Below, one piece after another: positions 28,402 to 43,400 of a stretch of DNA of 64,000 bases. Below the pieces are notes generated by a model, which worked only from the letters and a program-made list of their open reading frames with translations, had not been told where the DNA came from and made no database searches. The position numbers were made by a program, and so were the translations under genes. How positions within the stretch are numbered: the first letter of the stretch is position 1; each line of letters begins with the position of its first letter. Where the stretch lies: contig JALIRH010000005.1 in the NCBI GenBank assembly GCA_023055505.1, positions 1,116,001-1,180,000 on the forward strand. Reading direction: 5' to 3'. The stretch is from Callipepla californica brunnescens. Its lineage: Eukaryota; Chordata; Aves; Galliformes; Odontophoridae.

Positions 28402-31400
28402 TTCGCTATGTTAAGTAAGTATTTCTGCCTAAAGAAACCATTTTTGCCTAAAAATAGGCAAACATTATAGGAGTTGTAATCCCACAAAAAAAATATTTTT
28501 CTTCAGAATGCCATATTTCATGTCTGAAAATGTATGCAGTAGCAGAGTGTTTACTTTTATCATGCTTTTTAAAAGCAACATAGAAATATTTTCATCTAAC
28601 TGCGGTCTCCTCCTCTCCAGTTTTTCACCCTTTGCTACCCTTCAATTTAGAAAGTAATTTTCTTTCTATCACATCTGACTCATTCTTTGAAATAACACAG
28701 GGGTGTTTCTGAAATCAGTGACATTTTCCACAGTCAGTATACATGTACACAAATGAGTCTCAGACATGAAAGCTAGGGAGAGTACTGTTATATTATTAGT
28801 TACAGTTCTCAACCAGAGATAGTACTTTGAAGAAAGCTCTGTGGAAGTTTGGAGTGTACTAACCACTATGCTTTCATGAGTCTAATAAATTATTAGGCAA
28901 GTTGAAGTGCAACGTTGAAGTGTTTTTTTTACATTGCAAAATCTATTTTTCACAATATAAAAAAAGCGCTTTTTAAGAAAAGGAACTCTTACATCAAAAT
29001 GCTTTCACCAGAAATATGCACACACAGAAAAACAGCAAGATGCAGGCCTCTGTGCAAAGGGAGCTTTGTACATCCATGGGCTTTCCAAAGAGAGAACAGA
29101 ATCTGTTGTTCCTACCAAGAATGTGAAACAAACTCCTTACTAGTATTCCCTCTGTGGGAGTAGCTGCTTAGACATCCAGTTATGCTCTCATCACCTACAA
29201 CAACCAAGCTCCCAGGAACACTGGCAATCACACACTTTACTGTATTTAATAATGGCCTCCCTTTGTTCAGTTAATTCAATTATTTCTTCCATCTTAGTTT
29301 CAAACAAAGGTTTGGGAAACAAGAGCAAGAGCCAAAAACAGAAGCCAAAGAGATAATAATCTCTCTTTCTTCATGTAACTCTGGATGTGACAATTCTTTT
29401 CTCAGCCCTCACAAAGTCAATAAAAGGCTCCATTGACTAGAAATAATCAAGCTTTACCAAAAATCATCAGTTAATTAGACACCAAATTTTTCTTCTAGCT
29501 CAGATTGGTTTTGCATTCTATTATGAACAGAAAGACCAACAGTGCTAAGTAACTGAAAGAAGGCAGATGTGCCTGCCTCAGTATGTTTGTTACTGCAAAT
29601 TAAAGCCTCTTAAATCTGGTATTATAACACTTGCTGATCAACTTAACAGTTAAAACACATGCAGAATGTAACCAGTTGAGTTGCATCTTGCTTGACATTC
29701 TCATAGTGGAAGTGGATCTGCACAATACACAAACAGAATCAGATCATGATCTTGAACCTTACTAATCTTAATTTTGATCTGAAGCAGTAGCATTCATAAC
29801 AGCTTGCTTACATATCTGTCCTGTACAAGGAAAAAAAAAAAAAAAAAGTGTCATTTTCCACTCACTGAAATCAATCAGCTTGCTTTCTGTTGAAGCATAG
29901 TATACACAGACCAGGATCTGAATGAAGATAAACAAGCCTATTTTCTAAACTTATTTTGTATCACATTATTTCCTGTAAGAATAATTGTATTTTAGCTAAA
30001 AAAGTATTTTATATAGCATTGTGTCTTATAAAATCTCAACAGTGCCTATTAAAATTAAACACGCAATAGCTGTAGTAAAAACATGATCATTAGTGGAATT
30101 AAAATATTCCTGTCTGTTTCAATGTATATTTGCTTAGTCTTCAGAAATCACTTTAAGGGTAGGCATTATTGAAGTCCTGCAGCTGAAAATAATGTTTATT
30201 ATTCCAGATAAGGTATAATTTTCATGTCTAGTACCGTGTGCCATGCATTAAGGCACGTAAGTTTCTGAACAGATTCAGACTGGCTTAATGATTTTCAGTA
30301 TGAAACAAAACAAAAGGACTATCTAATTTCACTTCATTTTGAAGCATGGCCATTGAATACAAAGTGCGGTGTTATTTTATTATTATTATTTTTTCAAACA
30401 CTTGCCAAGCTTTTTATTTTATTTGGAAGCAAGTAACTATCAAAAACTGGAAGTTGCCTTCTATAGAACTCATTCCTTTGCTACCATAGGTCTGTAATGT
30501 CTTAATGTTACTGCAGAAATGCATTCATTGCTACTGTCTTTCTATTGACTGTACCTGTGGAGAATCTTAAAAGAGATACATTAATGGAGAAAAGGAGAAC
30601 ACAGATGTTAAGGCGTTATTTCTTCTAATTAGATAAGAAGTATTGTATTATTAATAATCAAAATTATATGATTTAATAGAAAGAACCTACACTAATTACA
30701 CATTGCATTGAAAGCTACTAGGATAGGAGTGCTAAGAAGAAACAGTACTTTGCAAATAGTTACTGACTCCACAGGAAAGCGAACTACTCTTTGTGTGAAT
30801 AAACTCATTAGAACATTTTATTTTTTTCAAGTTAATATTCTTCATTTGTCTTTTCTCTCCCTACATACATACATGGAAGGGTGAGGTTTTGACCCTTGCT
30901 AATCAAAGAACCTGACCATTCGAACAGCACTGTTCCCTAGAAACAGTCCCACAGCACAATGAGGGAAAAACAGAAGAAATTGTGATTGATTCACATTTCC
31001 TGACTGAAAGTGAACTCACAGATAAAACATTTCCCATTATCCCCAACTGCATGGGGTGGACCAGAGAAATACAAGTTAGACATCAAATACTAGACCTCAA
31101 GATATAATTAAGGCAGCACAGTGAGTCAGGTATAACCATTAAGAAATACAGACTTCTGCATACAAATACAAAATCCACTCTCTGAACTTGACAGAAATAA
31201 GTCCTGCAAACTTTGTGTCTTTTTTAAGTCTTCAAATGAAACAGAGCTTGGGGAACCATTTGATAAACTGCAGATTGAACCATGCTTTTTCAGAAGCCAT
31301 TAGTTTCTACTTAAAGTTATAAAAATTGTTCTTCACTAGCACTTGACACAAAAAAAGCCAAGGTTTAAATCCATTGATTCAGAGAAGTCAATATGTGGAC

Positions 31401-34400
31401 TACATCAGAGAAAAAAAGATGTCCCTCTGTCTTTTGAGAGATGAGGAAGAGCATACAGATTGCACTAAAGCAAACTGGATTCCAGAAATGCTAAAAAAAT
31501 CACTGACATTTAGTACCATTTCCTTTTTCTTTTTTTTTTAACTGATAATTTTTATAATTTCATTTAGTACTATAAGGATATCAGATTTTGTTATTTCATG
31601 TAAATGGAATTACCATACACTGAACTAAGCAATACTCCTATTTTAGAAAGACTTCTCATTAGCTGGTAGTCAGTTGTTATGACATAGCACACCCTGCTGA
31701 TACATTCCTAATCAGGAATTGTGTACTTCATTTCAAGGTTGCTACTTTAAAGGCATTTAACATGAAAAAGTGTTATTTGATATTCAAACTGTTCCAATAT
31801 TTTTTAATATTTAAGAAGGAAGAGGTGTAATTGGTAATCTCAAAAGCTTAGACTTCAGCACTTCCTAAGAAAGAATATGTTAGAGATGTCTTCTAGCTGG
31901 ATCAGTTTTGGTTGATGTTGAGAGATGGGTGCCTACAAGACCAACACTCTTCAGACATACTCTATTTAAGCCAACATATAAAGGAAAGCACTGATCGAAT
32001 ACTTGGATATATACTTTGGGTTTTATAACAGATTCGAAGCATTGATCCTGCACTGCACAAAGTCAGATTCAGAGAAACTTGCAGTGTTAACTCCAATCAT
32101 ACTGTAATATAGGATCAAGCAAAAGACTCATGCAGAGCATATTCTTACACAGGATGTTGAAGAAAACTCATGTTCAGTCTTCTTCCCTGCGTGTTGCATC
32201 AGCTCTGCATTTTAAATGATGCACTAATTCCTTGCAAAATATTGCCACATGAAGTAAATGACAAACTATAATAGTTCAGATCGAAAATTCTCTTCACTGT
32301 GCAAAAGCATTATGCCTGGAATTCTCAAGAAGAACATTGAGCTCATGAGTATAGATATTTAGCATCAAGTTTTATTTAAAGGCCAGGTTACTTTTTGGCT
32401 AATGATTTTACTTCATACTTTTGCTCAATATAGAAAAAGTACAACTCAGTTCTTTGTAAACTGTACTCTCAGTTCCACTTCAGTACCGGATATCTGTACA
32501 ATGCACATAGTATTTATACACTAAAAAAAGAAATCTTAAAACAAAGAAATGCTGACAGATAGAAGATTTATTTTCCTCACAGCAACAGAACTTTCTTCCG
32601 CTAAAAATACTTTAAGTGATTAATATATTTATCATATTTATATAATTTTCCATAGAGAAGTGAAAAATTCCAGTGAGCTCGAATAACTCATACTGGTTGA
32701 ATATATCAGGGGAAAAAAAAAAAATACTAAATACTGCCCAGCTCAGGTTACAATATCTCATTTCTAGTATCAATTTGTATCAAACATATTTGCAAGGGAT
32801 TCAGATTAGTCCATAAAAAGTGTTTTCAAGCTTATTACCCCTGAACCTTGTATACAAACCTAGTTGAAATATATTTATGAAATAAAATTTAACCATTTTT
32901 ATTTAAAGGAGAATTACAAAATTTGTAGGAACCATTTGAAAAAAGAAACAGGCAAGTATTCTCAAGGAAAACAACTTAAGTCTGAAAAAGAAATTCTGAC
33001 ATAAAGGAATAGATTTGCCTTTCAGCTAAAGTCACTAGTACAGTGTCAAATTTACTCAGCTATGAACACTGCCACAAAGCTAATATGCTCAGTAACAGGT
33101 CAGTTTTTGCCATACACGTTCTTTAAATGAAAGATTTGCGTGTTCTTATCACTGAGTTCTCATGAGAAAGCAGAGCACAGGCACTATCCCCACAGTTTAC
33201 ATGAAGAAAATATTTACCATAATGATCTCTTGAACAAGAACTTCCCAAGTCACTGTTAAAAAGAGAAACATCTGCATATGAAGCCTTTCCTCCAGCTGCG
33301 CATTGCTCAGTTCTTGGTTTTCCAAAGCATTCAGGAATTGTTACAATTACACTGAAGTGATACTGGATCATGCTCAACAATTAACTTCACTAATATAGCT
33401 GATGGGTTCAAATGTTCCCTACATATATTCATGTAAATATCTTCTCTTGATAGTTCTCTACTCCCTACTTCTGGTTATAACAACTTAGCAGCACATCCCA
33501 ATATCTGCAGTCCATATTTATCAACTTTTAAGGTAACGCATTTGGATGCAGTTTCTTCCTTACTAATAAACAGTGAAAAAAATATTATGAGAAGTATAGG
33601 ATGGCTTCAGAAAGGGGATTATGAATCTACAGTATTTCATCATGGACAACAAGAACTATAGACCATAAGATTAGAAATTCTAAACTGATCAATACTTCTA
33701 AAATTGCAGCTTCATTGACTCAGTGACACGTAACTCATCTGTTATTATGTTGAATTAGAGTCCTTAATTTAGATCATTTACTTTGCAGTTAAACTACATT
33801 TGATCCTTCAGTGAACTAATGTTTGAGTTCATAAATGAAATAGGACTCAGTATTCTACAGAATCAGGACAGAACCATCTATTTTTGTAGTTCTCAAAGAA
33901 CAAGAAGGGTCAGAAAATTGTCAGAATAATAGAGTACATTTGAAAACAAGAAAGCTACCTTGCAAAAAAATTATACAAAAAATATTATACAGCTATATCT
34001 TGTATCATGATACAATCGTCTCATTCCAGCAGAGAAGTAATAAATTCTACTGGGAAGAAGAGCAATACGAAATCAACTGCTACTACACTAATGAAACAAA
34101 CACTCATACCCTCAAACCACCACTACAATAAGGTATGTTATTTCCCCTCTTCTCTGCTACTCTGGTATTACATTTTTCAGAGTCATATATCTGTTATTTT
34201 TATACAGTGCTTAACAAGGCAGCTCTATCATGATTATAAACGTCAGGAATGAGCCTCATACAAAAATATCATCCACAGAAATAATTGCAATGTCTGAATT
34301 AAAAGAAAAAAATCATGATACTTGGAGCACCAGTCCACTTAGTCTGTTAGATTAGCCCCTAATTTCCATATAACTGCTGTAACATACAATAAAAAGCAGT

Positions 34401-37400
34401 CCATAGCTAGGGGGCATTTTCAGGTCACACCAAGCACACATCAACAAGAATAGCCTATTTCCAAGCTTCCCTGTGACAGCTATGACCATGTTTGTGGAGA
34501 AAAATGGCAGGAATGCAGCCACAGTCTTCCTATACCAAGAGGAAAGAACCCATGGCCTGCAACTTTAGTTTATAAACTTGATCCTTCTAGATCACTACCT
34601 TATCTGAAACCACCTTGTCTCTCTAACACAAGGCAGATCTATACGAGGAAAATCCTGAAGGTCTTATTTTAGACCCGCAGTACACCATTGACGTGAGTAT
34701 TCCCACTTGCTGTGCACTGCATCAAATCACAGTTTATTTTGTTCAGAGGAAGCTCAGCTGAAAAGTTCAGCCCAATTGTCATCAGATTCTATGGTAGACT
34801 CTCATATGGGAACAAACTACCACCGGCAAGAGAACTACTGACTCCCTTCTTGTTAGTCATCTCTTGTTTTCAAAATTTTAGTTAGCTTAGTTAGAGGAAA
34901 AATCAAAGCATAAGGTGCAACAGAATCATTAATAGATATTTAAATATTCAGGAAATATTACCCAATAACATTAATTACCGGAGTGCAACACTTGCATCTA
35001 TTTATCATACTCCATCATTAATACCATCAGAAACAACAAACTATAGGAAATTTGAGCAACTCCCACAAAAATTTAGTAATGAAGAAACAGCATGGTGTAA
35101 AATTGCTGTCATCCACACTTTATAATCATCATATGCTGCACTCTCTCTTGAATTAGCCTCCCCTATTTAAGCTGATACATGCCATCAGCTTCAGACCCCA
35201 CTAAGAAAACTTTTTGCCTATAAGTCTATCTCAACATCTCGTATGCACAAAATAGGGAGGAACGCTGCTGGGGTCACAAACTAAACAACAATTTATTAAT
35301 CAGAACCAAAAAAAAAAAAAAAGAGAGGAACCAGTGAAACCTTGTTCTGCTAAAGCAAATTCTTAATATTTGCTTCTATCAATGAACACAGTTCTATTGC
35401 ACTAATTAAAGACAAAGCCCTTTCCTGCTCTTGCTCACAATGAAAGAAGCCCTGCTCATCTAGTAGTGTTCTCACAGTGCATAGAATCGATCTTCAGCTC
35501 TTGAATCTTTCTGGACGTGTTGTGAATAGCTCTGCCTCCATGAAACTGAGGATAGAACTGTGACATGGAAGAGGAAGATAAGGCTTCTCTGGAATAGCTC
35601 AGATTCTGCCTGTCTAGCCCATAAAGATCTGGGAACATTCTTACTTCCTTTCCCATGGTCATAAACTCTGCATAGAATGTGGAACTTGTGTCAAAGGGGA
35701 AGACTGCTTAGCTAATGAGTTATGTTGCTTACCCTTATTTAAGAATTTGTCTGAATCAGATGATTGCTATCAGAAACATCCTCCTCCGTTAAGAACCAGG
35801 GGGGTTGTTCCATCCTGTAGACATTGCCCAAGATGGGGAAAATCCTAATTTAAGACTTCCTGGATTTCTTTCCTTTGTCTTCCATATACAATCTTGGCTC
35901 TTGAGCAGTTGTAGTAAGGCCTCTCATACTTTAGTGCTCAAAAGGACCAAACTCAAACTGAACTGCGTAATGATATTACTATTAAGATGATAAAGTTTTA
36001 GGTTACAGCAAAATTGAAGGAACAATAAGACAACTATTACCAGACACTATAAAAACAGACTAGAAAACATATCACAATAGATGAATAGAGTTAAAACTTC
36101 CTCTGACTGATTCTCCTGCATCTGCCTATGAAACCTCATTTATCAAGACTGTCCTCTCTTGGGGTCCCTTGGCTGCCACTACACCACAATAAAATATGTA
36201 GAAAAAGCAATTCAACTCACCAAAGTTGATTGTACAAACATTCTCTTCCCTTCTGATCCTGGGAAAGTGGCTATTAGGGATGGAAGCGTACAGGTCACTA
36301 CTCCCTTTGGGACACTGAATACTAGCAAGAGAGACTGGTTTTATACTGGCAGCATACTGGCAACATTTAGTATTTGTCTACATTTGGATAGATTCCAGTC
36401 ATTGTTCAGTTTTGAATAAGGAAGTGCTAGGGCATTGGGTATATAACAAATTATAAAAATAATGTCTTTCATGGGCACGAGCCTACTTCTTTTGGATTTC
36501 ATTTTTAATGAATGACAAAGATGCATCAATTTATAAAGTGTGTATCAATGACAAATGCATTCTTTTTTTTTTTTTTTCCATTCAAATTAGGAAATTAGAG
36601 AGTGCACAAAAACTAAGCCAAATCAGAGTTAAGACGGATAGCTCATACTAGCACGAAATGGTTATTATACTTGTCTCCAGTAATGCATCAACATTATTGG
36701 ACAGATTATCAGATTTTTCTTATTGCTCAGCCAGGTAACTCAGTGGCAATAGGTTAAAAAAAAAAAAAATCTCTTGTATCTTCAAGAAAATATCCCTTAT
36801 ACATCTAAGAATAATGTTGTTAGTACTACTATTTTCTACAAGTTTGTTTTTGTTTTTTTACAGTAGTACATAAGGAAACTTGACTTATAGCATACAGTAG
36901 CAGAAAATAGATTGTAAACTAGATATTAAAATTATATAAACAAAACAGAAAACCTATTTTCTACAGAAGTAAAGGACATTTAGAACTGAAAGACTAGAGA
37001 TCTAACCACATTGATAAGTATCTGTGCATCAGTGCACATAGTTACACAATTTTTATTTAGTGTTACTATGAAGGGCAGGCTTTTTTGCAAGAATAACAAT
37101 CTTACTGCAAACTCACTGCAAAATGTAAAGACTCATTGGGAAATACAAAGTTCATATTCAGCTACACCTATAATTTTCATACTATCAGTTGAAATGTTGC
37201 CAAACTTTACAAAACATATGATTTTGACAATAAGGGATAATATCAGGAAAGCTATCATTTTTTATTATTCCTATCACTTCTCACTTTTGCAGCTAGCAAA
37301 GAAATGTTAAATGGCACTCTCAGAAAATGTGTCAAGTTATTTTCCTTTCAAACTCTTTTGTTGATATTATAGAGAAAATGTACACAAACTATAGTTTTAC

Positions 37401-40059
37401 ACTTGGTATTTTTCCTTGATGACAGTAATTATGTCCACATGGTTTCCAAGGCTTCATTCTAGTGTAGGATACCTACTGACATCTTTCCATAGTGTCCTTC
37501 CTACAATCTGTACAGCACGCTGTATAACACCTGTTTCTAACTTCAACTTTTCCACACAGCAATTATTTTACTAACTTATCAAACAATACCTCATAAGGAG
37601 CTCTCCCTTAACTCACTGTGTGCCATAAAAAAGAAAAGTGGCAGAAATCTTGCACCAGGGTAGTATATGTGCAGTACCAGCCTTCTATACTGTCTTTCCA
37701 GTCAACTTCTACATCCTGCAAGCTGACATCCCAACTAGGACCCTGTAACTGTCTTCATAGAGTTGGGGTTCTGTTTCTTGCTCCATCTCAAGATATTTTG
37801 CAATTAGGTAGCCTAGTAATACTGAGCTCATGTTCCCAAAAGATGAAGACACTCTCAAAGACAAGTAGCTCAAGAAGTCTCTTCAGCTACAGCTGTCAGT
37901 GAACAGCATTTGACCTTCAAGAACAGTGATTCATACCACTGGTGCGGCAGGATTCATTAAAGCTTCAGACAGTTACTATTACAGTAAATGCTTAATTGCA
38001 AGCACATTTACTGTAAGCTTTATGTAAACAGACAAAATAGTGACTCTACTTTCCAGGGGCTATAAACCCTTAAATATGACAAGAATTCCGCTCTCTTAAA
38101 CATTTAAAAATACAGCACAAGAAGGCTTCCAATCCTATAAACCACACAAATTTCATTCAGCTCACTGAAATCCTCATTTTTTTCTAGATACCTCCTAAAC
38201 CTTTCATTCTTTACAGATTTATTGGCATTACTCAGGGGGAAGGGTGACATGAGGTAATGCTGTGCACCTGTACCTCACAACACATCTACTAAGACCTAGC
38301 ATATCATCCTGCCTGAGCAGTCAGCCTGTTCAGCCCTTTGGGACTGGCAATCAGACAGTTCATATAACTATTTCATCTTATAAAGCAAAAACAAAGCATG
38401 CTGAACTGTAATGAATTCAGAAGTTTATAGATAGTCCACACTGTTTCACAAAAGATGATGCATTTCATGTGTAAAATTTTTCTAAGAAAAACACTGCTTA
38501 TCTAACATCTTTTAAAAATACTCCTGTCTAACTTGTAGATCATAATCAATTATAAGATTACTACAGTGATGGATAGAAAATCATTACATAAAAGAGGACA
38601 GCCACTTTTAGACAAATCACACCAATTAGAGTACTTGGTTTGTTAGCTACATGCAGCCTAAGATGCTGATTCACATTTCTCTCACACAGAACTCTGCCTA
38701 CTACTCTAAGGGCCTACAAAGCATGTCCTTTCTGGTTCCTACAGAAGAAAATGCTTTCACATTATCTGTGATAAAAATGAATTTTTGAGTTTCCATATAA
38801 GTAACAAGGAAGGAAACCTCATTCTTTCTAGTGTTTGTTTAGCAGCAAGACTTCAAACATTCTCTGAAAAGCAAACAACTCCAGGAAAAGGCAAATTGAA
38901 ACACAGCAAGCACACTGAACAGATGAAAGGTTCTTAACTGCATCTACAGATTACATAACAGGTTAACAATTATGGGAACGAAACCCAAGGTTACAAATTC
39001 AAGATAAAGAAGGGAACCAGGCTCTTGACATGTTCTAACTCTTTCACAGTTCTGCAGGGTTATTTTTCTTATTTTATGCATGTAGAATAAGAAATTTCTA
39101 CTTTGAATACCAAGGTATCATGAAAACTAAATACCACACAGTTTATTCTTTTGATGCCTGTATAAGAAGCAAATAGCAATTGAAAGCATGTACATTTTAA
39201 GTGAATTTTTATGCACCAGATAAATGAGAGAGTCACTTATTGCTTCAGCCTATAACAAGTGATTATTATAATGGCTCAAAATTATTAATTACCCAGAAAT
39301 ATTTTATGACCTTATGTCCTGGAAAAATAAGGTAAGAGCTCCCTCTATGCAACTCTAGATGTATTACTTCTCTGTAATCTGCATTATAAACGTTTGCCTT
39401 AAATATTAGAAGTCTTACTGTGCAAGTAAATTATGCATATAAGAAAATAAGGAAAATATGCAGAAAACTCTTCTCCTGTAATATAGAATAGAATGTAGAA
39501 TAATTTTTACTTAAAAACAAAAAGGGCAAATTACATCTACCACACTTTCCACACATTTAATAAACTAACCAAAAGTAAATAATGATTTTCTTTGCAATCA
39601 AATGTGCTACTACCTAACTAGTTTTTATAAGAGTTCATTTGAGTTTCATAACTTCAAGAAAATATTTTGTTGAGGTGATACTTTTCTGTTCTGCTATTTT
39701 GTCTTCTCAAAGAATTCCTTGATATTTAATGAATTCGGCAGCATATTTTCACATGTGTTTTCATGTTGTGATCCATAAAAACAACCTAATTCCCTTACAA
39801 ATTAAGAACAGTACCACATTATTTGTTTCAAATATTTTTCTGTCTATCTTTCAATGAATTCCTTCATCAACAAATTTTCTGGTACCATTTTCTTACGAGA
39901 TTATACTAGGTGAGTTCAAACATTATTTTCAGCAGTCACTACGTTCTACAGCTTACACATGCTTGTGCTGCTTGTTGAATAACACATGTGGATTTCAATT
40001 TGACTGAGTGTGTGTGATGGACATAAGAGGCGGATTTAGCACTGTGCTGTGCAATTCCT

Positions 40060-40185
40060 TGTCCTGGTTTCAGCTGAGAAAACATTAACAGAGCACCGAT
40101 ACTTTGTTGCTGAGTGATGAGTTGCATGCCTGGGCCAGAGTGAGTCAGGCTGCTCAGCAGGGAAGAACAGTGCAAACATTCTTTT
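40060..40185 (+). mobile_element. LTR start fragment of the TGTCCTGGTTTCAGCTG type
   Basis: TGTCCTGGTTTCAGCTG at 40060 is the opening of a very common bird endogenous retrovirus LTR. It is followed by an ATTAACAGAG block and TTTGTTGCTGAGTGATG, which fit diverged U3 sequence. Only about 125 bp can be followed. Confidence 0.45.
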
Positions 40186-43115
40186 CCTCGTGAAAAAGAA
40201 TCAGTAATACATTACAGTAGTGAGCGCTGCTAGCATATAGCTTCTACAGATACTATTTACTGCCTTAAAACTATGCAAAATGATTCCAAATTCCATTGCA
40301 TTTTCTGAATAAAACAGTCATCTTTTACCTATCTTTTCAATACAGAAATAAATCTTTTGCCAGCATATTTCAAATTTAAGGTGGAAAAATATCTTCCATC
40401 TTGAAGCTTACGTCAAAACTATTAAATTTTAACAAACTCTGGGACTGATGTTATTAATGATACAAGTCACTACAACATTGTACTACGTAAGTCTTACTGT
40501 TGGCCATGAGGTCTCCTTCCCTTCTTCTCAGTGGAGAGGTTGCATAGAGCTATGAAAAAGAGCACACCATGCCTGTAGCTCATTGACTTCATAAATCCCT
40601 TTCTCATATTCCAGGGAAAGCAAAAACTTTTCAACTCCAGAACTCTTAACTGGTTATCTAACAGAAATACTTACTGCCACAACACCAAAGTTCTCTCAGG
40701 CACATTTCAATAATTGTTTTTATTTATTATATTTTATATTTATATTTTATTATTATTATCCAACAGAGCCCTGGTCAAACTAAGCTGCTGAGATGCTTAT
40801 AACCTAACATGGGAAGAGATCATCCAAGATGGCTCTCAAGACTTTCAGACACAGGACACACTAAAAGGACTGCTGTGAGTCTCAAGATTTATTTACTATA
40901 AGAGTGATTGCACCCAGTCTGGATGATCTGATTACAGATCTTTCTACATTTCTTTCTACATCCCTTTCTATATTTGCATTCTGTAAAACATATTCCTCTT
41001 GAAGAATGAACTGTGTTTAGCTAGATATCTTTAGAACTAACAAAGGTCATATCCAGATCTTTATATCACCAGTTCACTACAGAGGTATTAATGTCTTTGA
41101 TTCATACCATTAAGCAGCTCTGAAAATTTCCATGTTTACACACTCCCACTACCGAATGTCAGCTCAGTAACTGCTCATCTGAATAACTCATTTCTACTCT
41201 AGAGTTTTTTCTGAACAGCTAATAATATGTAATGAGAACAACAATGGAGAAATACTAATCTAGACAGTACTGATAACTCTGGAGACATAACTAAGAAATC
41301 ATAATCCAAATATAGACTTGTAAGGCATGACACAGGTATGACTTCAAGACAGATGGGCATACAACTGATAAATATAATACAGCTAGTATTAATAATTTGG
41401 TAGACAACAATGCAAGTTCTCTGGTAATTCTGTGTACACTTCTGGGTTACTTAAGCCTATGTAATTGTATCTTTACGGCCTTTGTAAGGCATTTAATTAA
41501 ATTTACTCATGATGTAATCACACAGTTATTCGGGCATACAGGTCATTAAAAAAAAAAAAAAAAAAAAAAAACTTCCCAAGCAATTATAGAAGTACAGGGA
41601 GGAACATAGCTAAACCTTCCCTGGCTGCCAGAACAGTGGGAGGCAGACCATTGGCACCTACTTGACATTAGAGAAGGCAGACTTTCATTAAGAAATAGAT
41701 TATTTTCTTCAATGTCCAAAACCATATACCAAGAAATTCAAACAATGAAACTTTTAGAAGAAATGTATTCTGCTAATTTGTTTTTACTGAAGGACATCTT
41801 CATACTGAACTGGATCTTTTGTTCCTATTTAAATAGGAGTCAGGCAACACCAGTGTAAGTTTACATTCATAACTCCTTTCTGAAAAGATAATTTGACATG
41901 TCCTCCTTTTTCCACTTTGCTACATATTCAGCTTTAGTTGCAAAGACCATTTACTGTGCTAATGCCTTCCCCCTCTAAAGTGTCTCATGATAAATACCCA
42001 TTTGTAAACAAAATAGTGATTCATTACTACAGCTGAAGGGCAACATTCACCATGTAAATTCACCAATTTTTAATATCTCACAGCTTGATGCTTGAAACCT
42101 CATTGAGTATTCTGAAAGCTCTAGTGACACAAACTGATGTTCCAAATGATTAACAACTGGACATTAGCATCAGCCAGAAAAAGCGAGCCAAATTCATCCC
42201 TACTGTAAACCTAATAAAGTCAAAGGATGTAAGCTAAGGTTCTATTTATTGCAGACAATGTATCTGACCTTCTTCCTTGCTCTGAACTAGTTTTATGAGT
42301 CTAGCTATACTGCATTAACTACTCTGTAGAAAACAAACTGAAGCAGAGTTTTGTTGTTTTTCTTCTTTAAGTAGGTCCTACACAACATGCCTCCTCAGAA
42401 CAGTTTCAGAAAAATTAATCTGTGAGCATTCTATTAGAGCTCAGATGGAGACAACCACTTCTCAGCTGTTAATTATCCCTCCACCTGAGATACTGAGATG
42501 TGTGAGCAGCTACCATATGTATTTCCACTCTTAAGCACTGTCAAAATAGCCTTCAGTAAAACCCTCACTCTGCTGAGCTCTTGACTTAAGGATTGACAGT
42601 CTCAGTTCATCCCTACATAACCCAGAAATCAACTGATCAGCTCAAGGCATCATTTTAATTCAGGTTGAATCACAACGGTCTGAAGAAAGAAAAATCTATG
42701 GACTTAAAGATTGTAATCACAACCTCATTATCACCTTTGCTGTCAAACTCTTGACACTACGTTATATTAACCTCAACATTTATTCCAGTTTTGTCTATGT
42801 TATCAATAATTTCTACAGCTATATCACTAAACTCCTCAAACAATTATTTTGATATTTTAATTGAGTTTTTTCACAGCAGTTGTCTTTAATGGTACAGTCA
42901 AGGTTCCCATGTTAACACATCCTCTTCCACTTGTACATCTGGCACTACAAAAAAGTAGTATTTTCCCTGCTTGTAGAAGTCAAGTATACTTAGACAACTG
43001 CTTGCATTTTCCATGTCAGTCACACACACTGGTGACATTGCTATTGCAATTTAGTTGCAAGAATAGCAAAAGCATACATGTTGTCATGAAGATACTATTC
43101 AGTCATTTAAGGATA
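40186..43115. other. Intergenic, AT-rich
   Basis: No gene recognised. Contains an A/T-rich simple stretch near 40730 and the poly(A) run at 41548. Nothing else seen. Confidence 0.65.
41548..41571. repeat. Poly(A) run of 24
   Basis: Uninterrupted run of 24 A in AT-rich DNA. No retrocopy was recognised next to it. Confidence 0.95.
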
Positions 43116-43400
43116 TGTCATGGTTTTATGATTTTTGTTATACGATTGATATTCCACATCATAACATCATGTAGTGTATTGGGAGTTAAAGAGTCAATGC
43201 TCCAGCACCGTGGATCATCGATAGTTCTGGGTATACCTGCCTCAGAAGAGAAGAACTACTACATTCCCCAGAGGTCTGTGCAATGCTTTGTATTTTTATG
43301 TGTTTTCGCTCAGAGGGAAAGATAAAAACTGTCTGTGGACACGGGACCATCTCTCTTCCCTTCAGATGTACATGAAGTTCTTCACTACTGCTTATAATTA
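43116..43400 (+). mobile_element. Endogenous retrovirus LTR-like element (family B)
   Basis: Starts TGTCATGGTTTTATGATTT, a typical LTR opening, and continues with ATTGATATTCCACATCATAAC, GGGAGTTAAAGAGTCAATGC, a CTACATTCCCCAGAGG block and GAAAGATAAAAACTG, which could serve as a core promoter, followed by CTCTCTTCCC. The family is one I associate with bird ERV LTRs. The 3' end is approximate. A 154-codon open frame (42861-43325) runs through it but has no recognisable domain and is explained by the repeat. A related piece lies on the minus strand at 49440-49595. Confidence 0.5.

Larger units (their letters stand above)
21926..40059. other. Intergenic, AT-rich
   Basis: 18 kb with no recognisable gene. 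It holds two small tandem duplications, one CTCF-like motif and several A or T runs. Minus-strand frames at 33123-33380 (85 codons) and 35456-35662 (68 codons) have less biased composition than the rest but match nothing I know. Confidence 0.6.

Noticed and set aside
42861..43325. 154-codon plus-strand frame, the longest in the AT-rich part
   Set aside because: Its second half lies in the LTR-like element starting at 43116 and it has no domain features.
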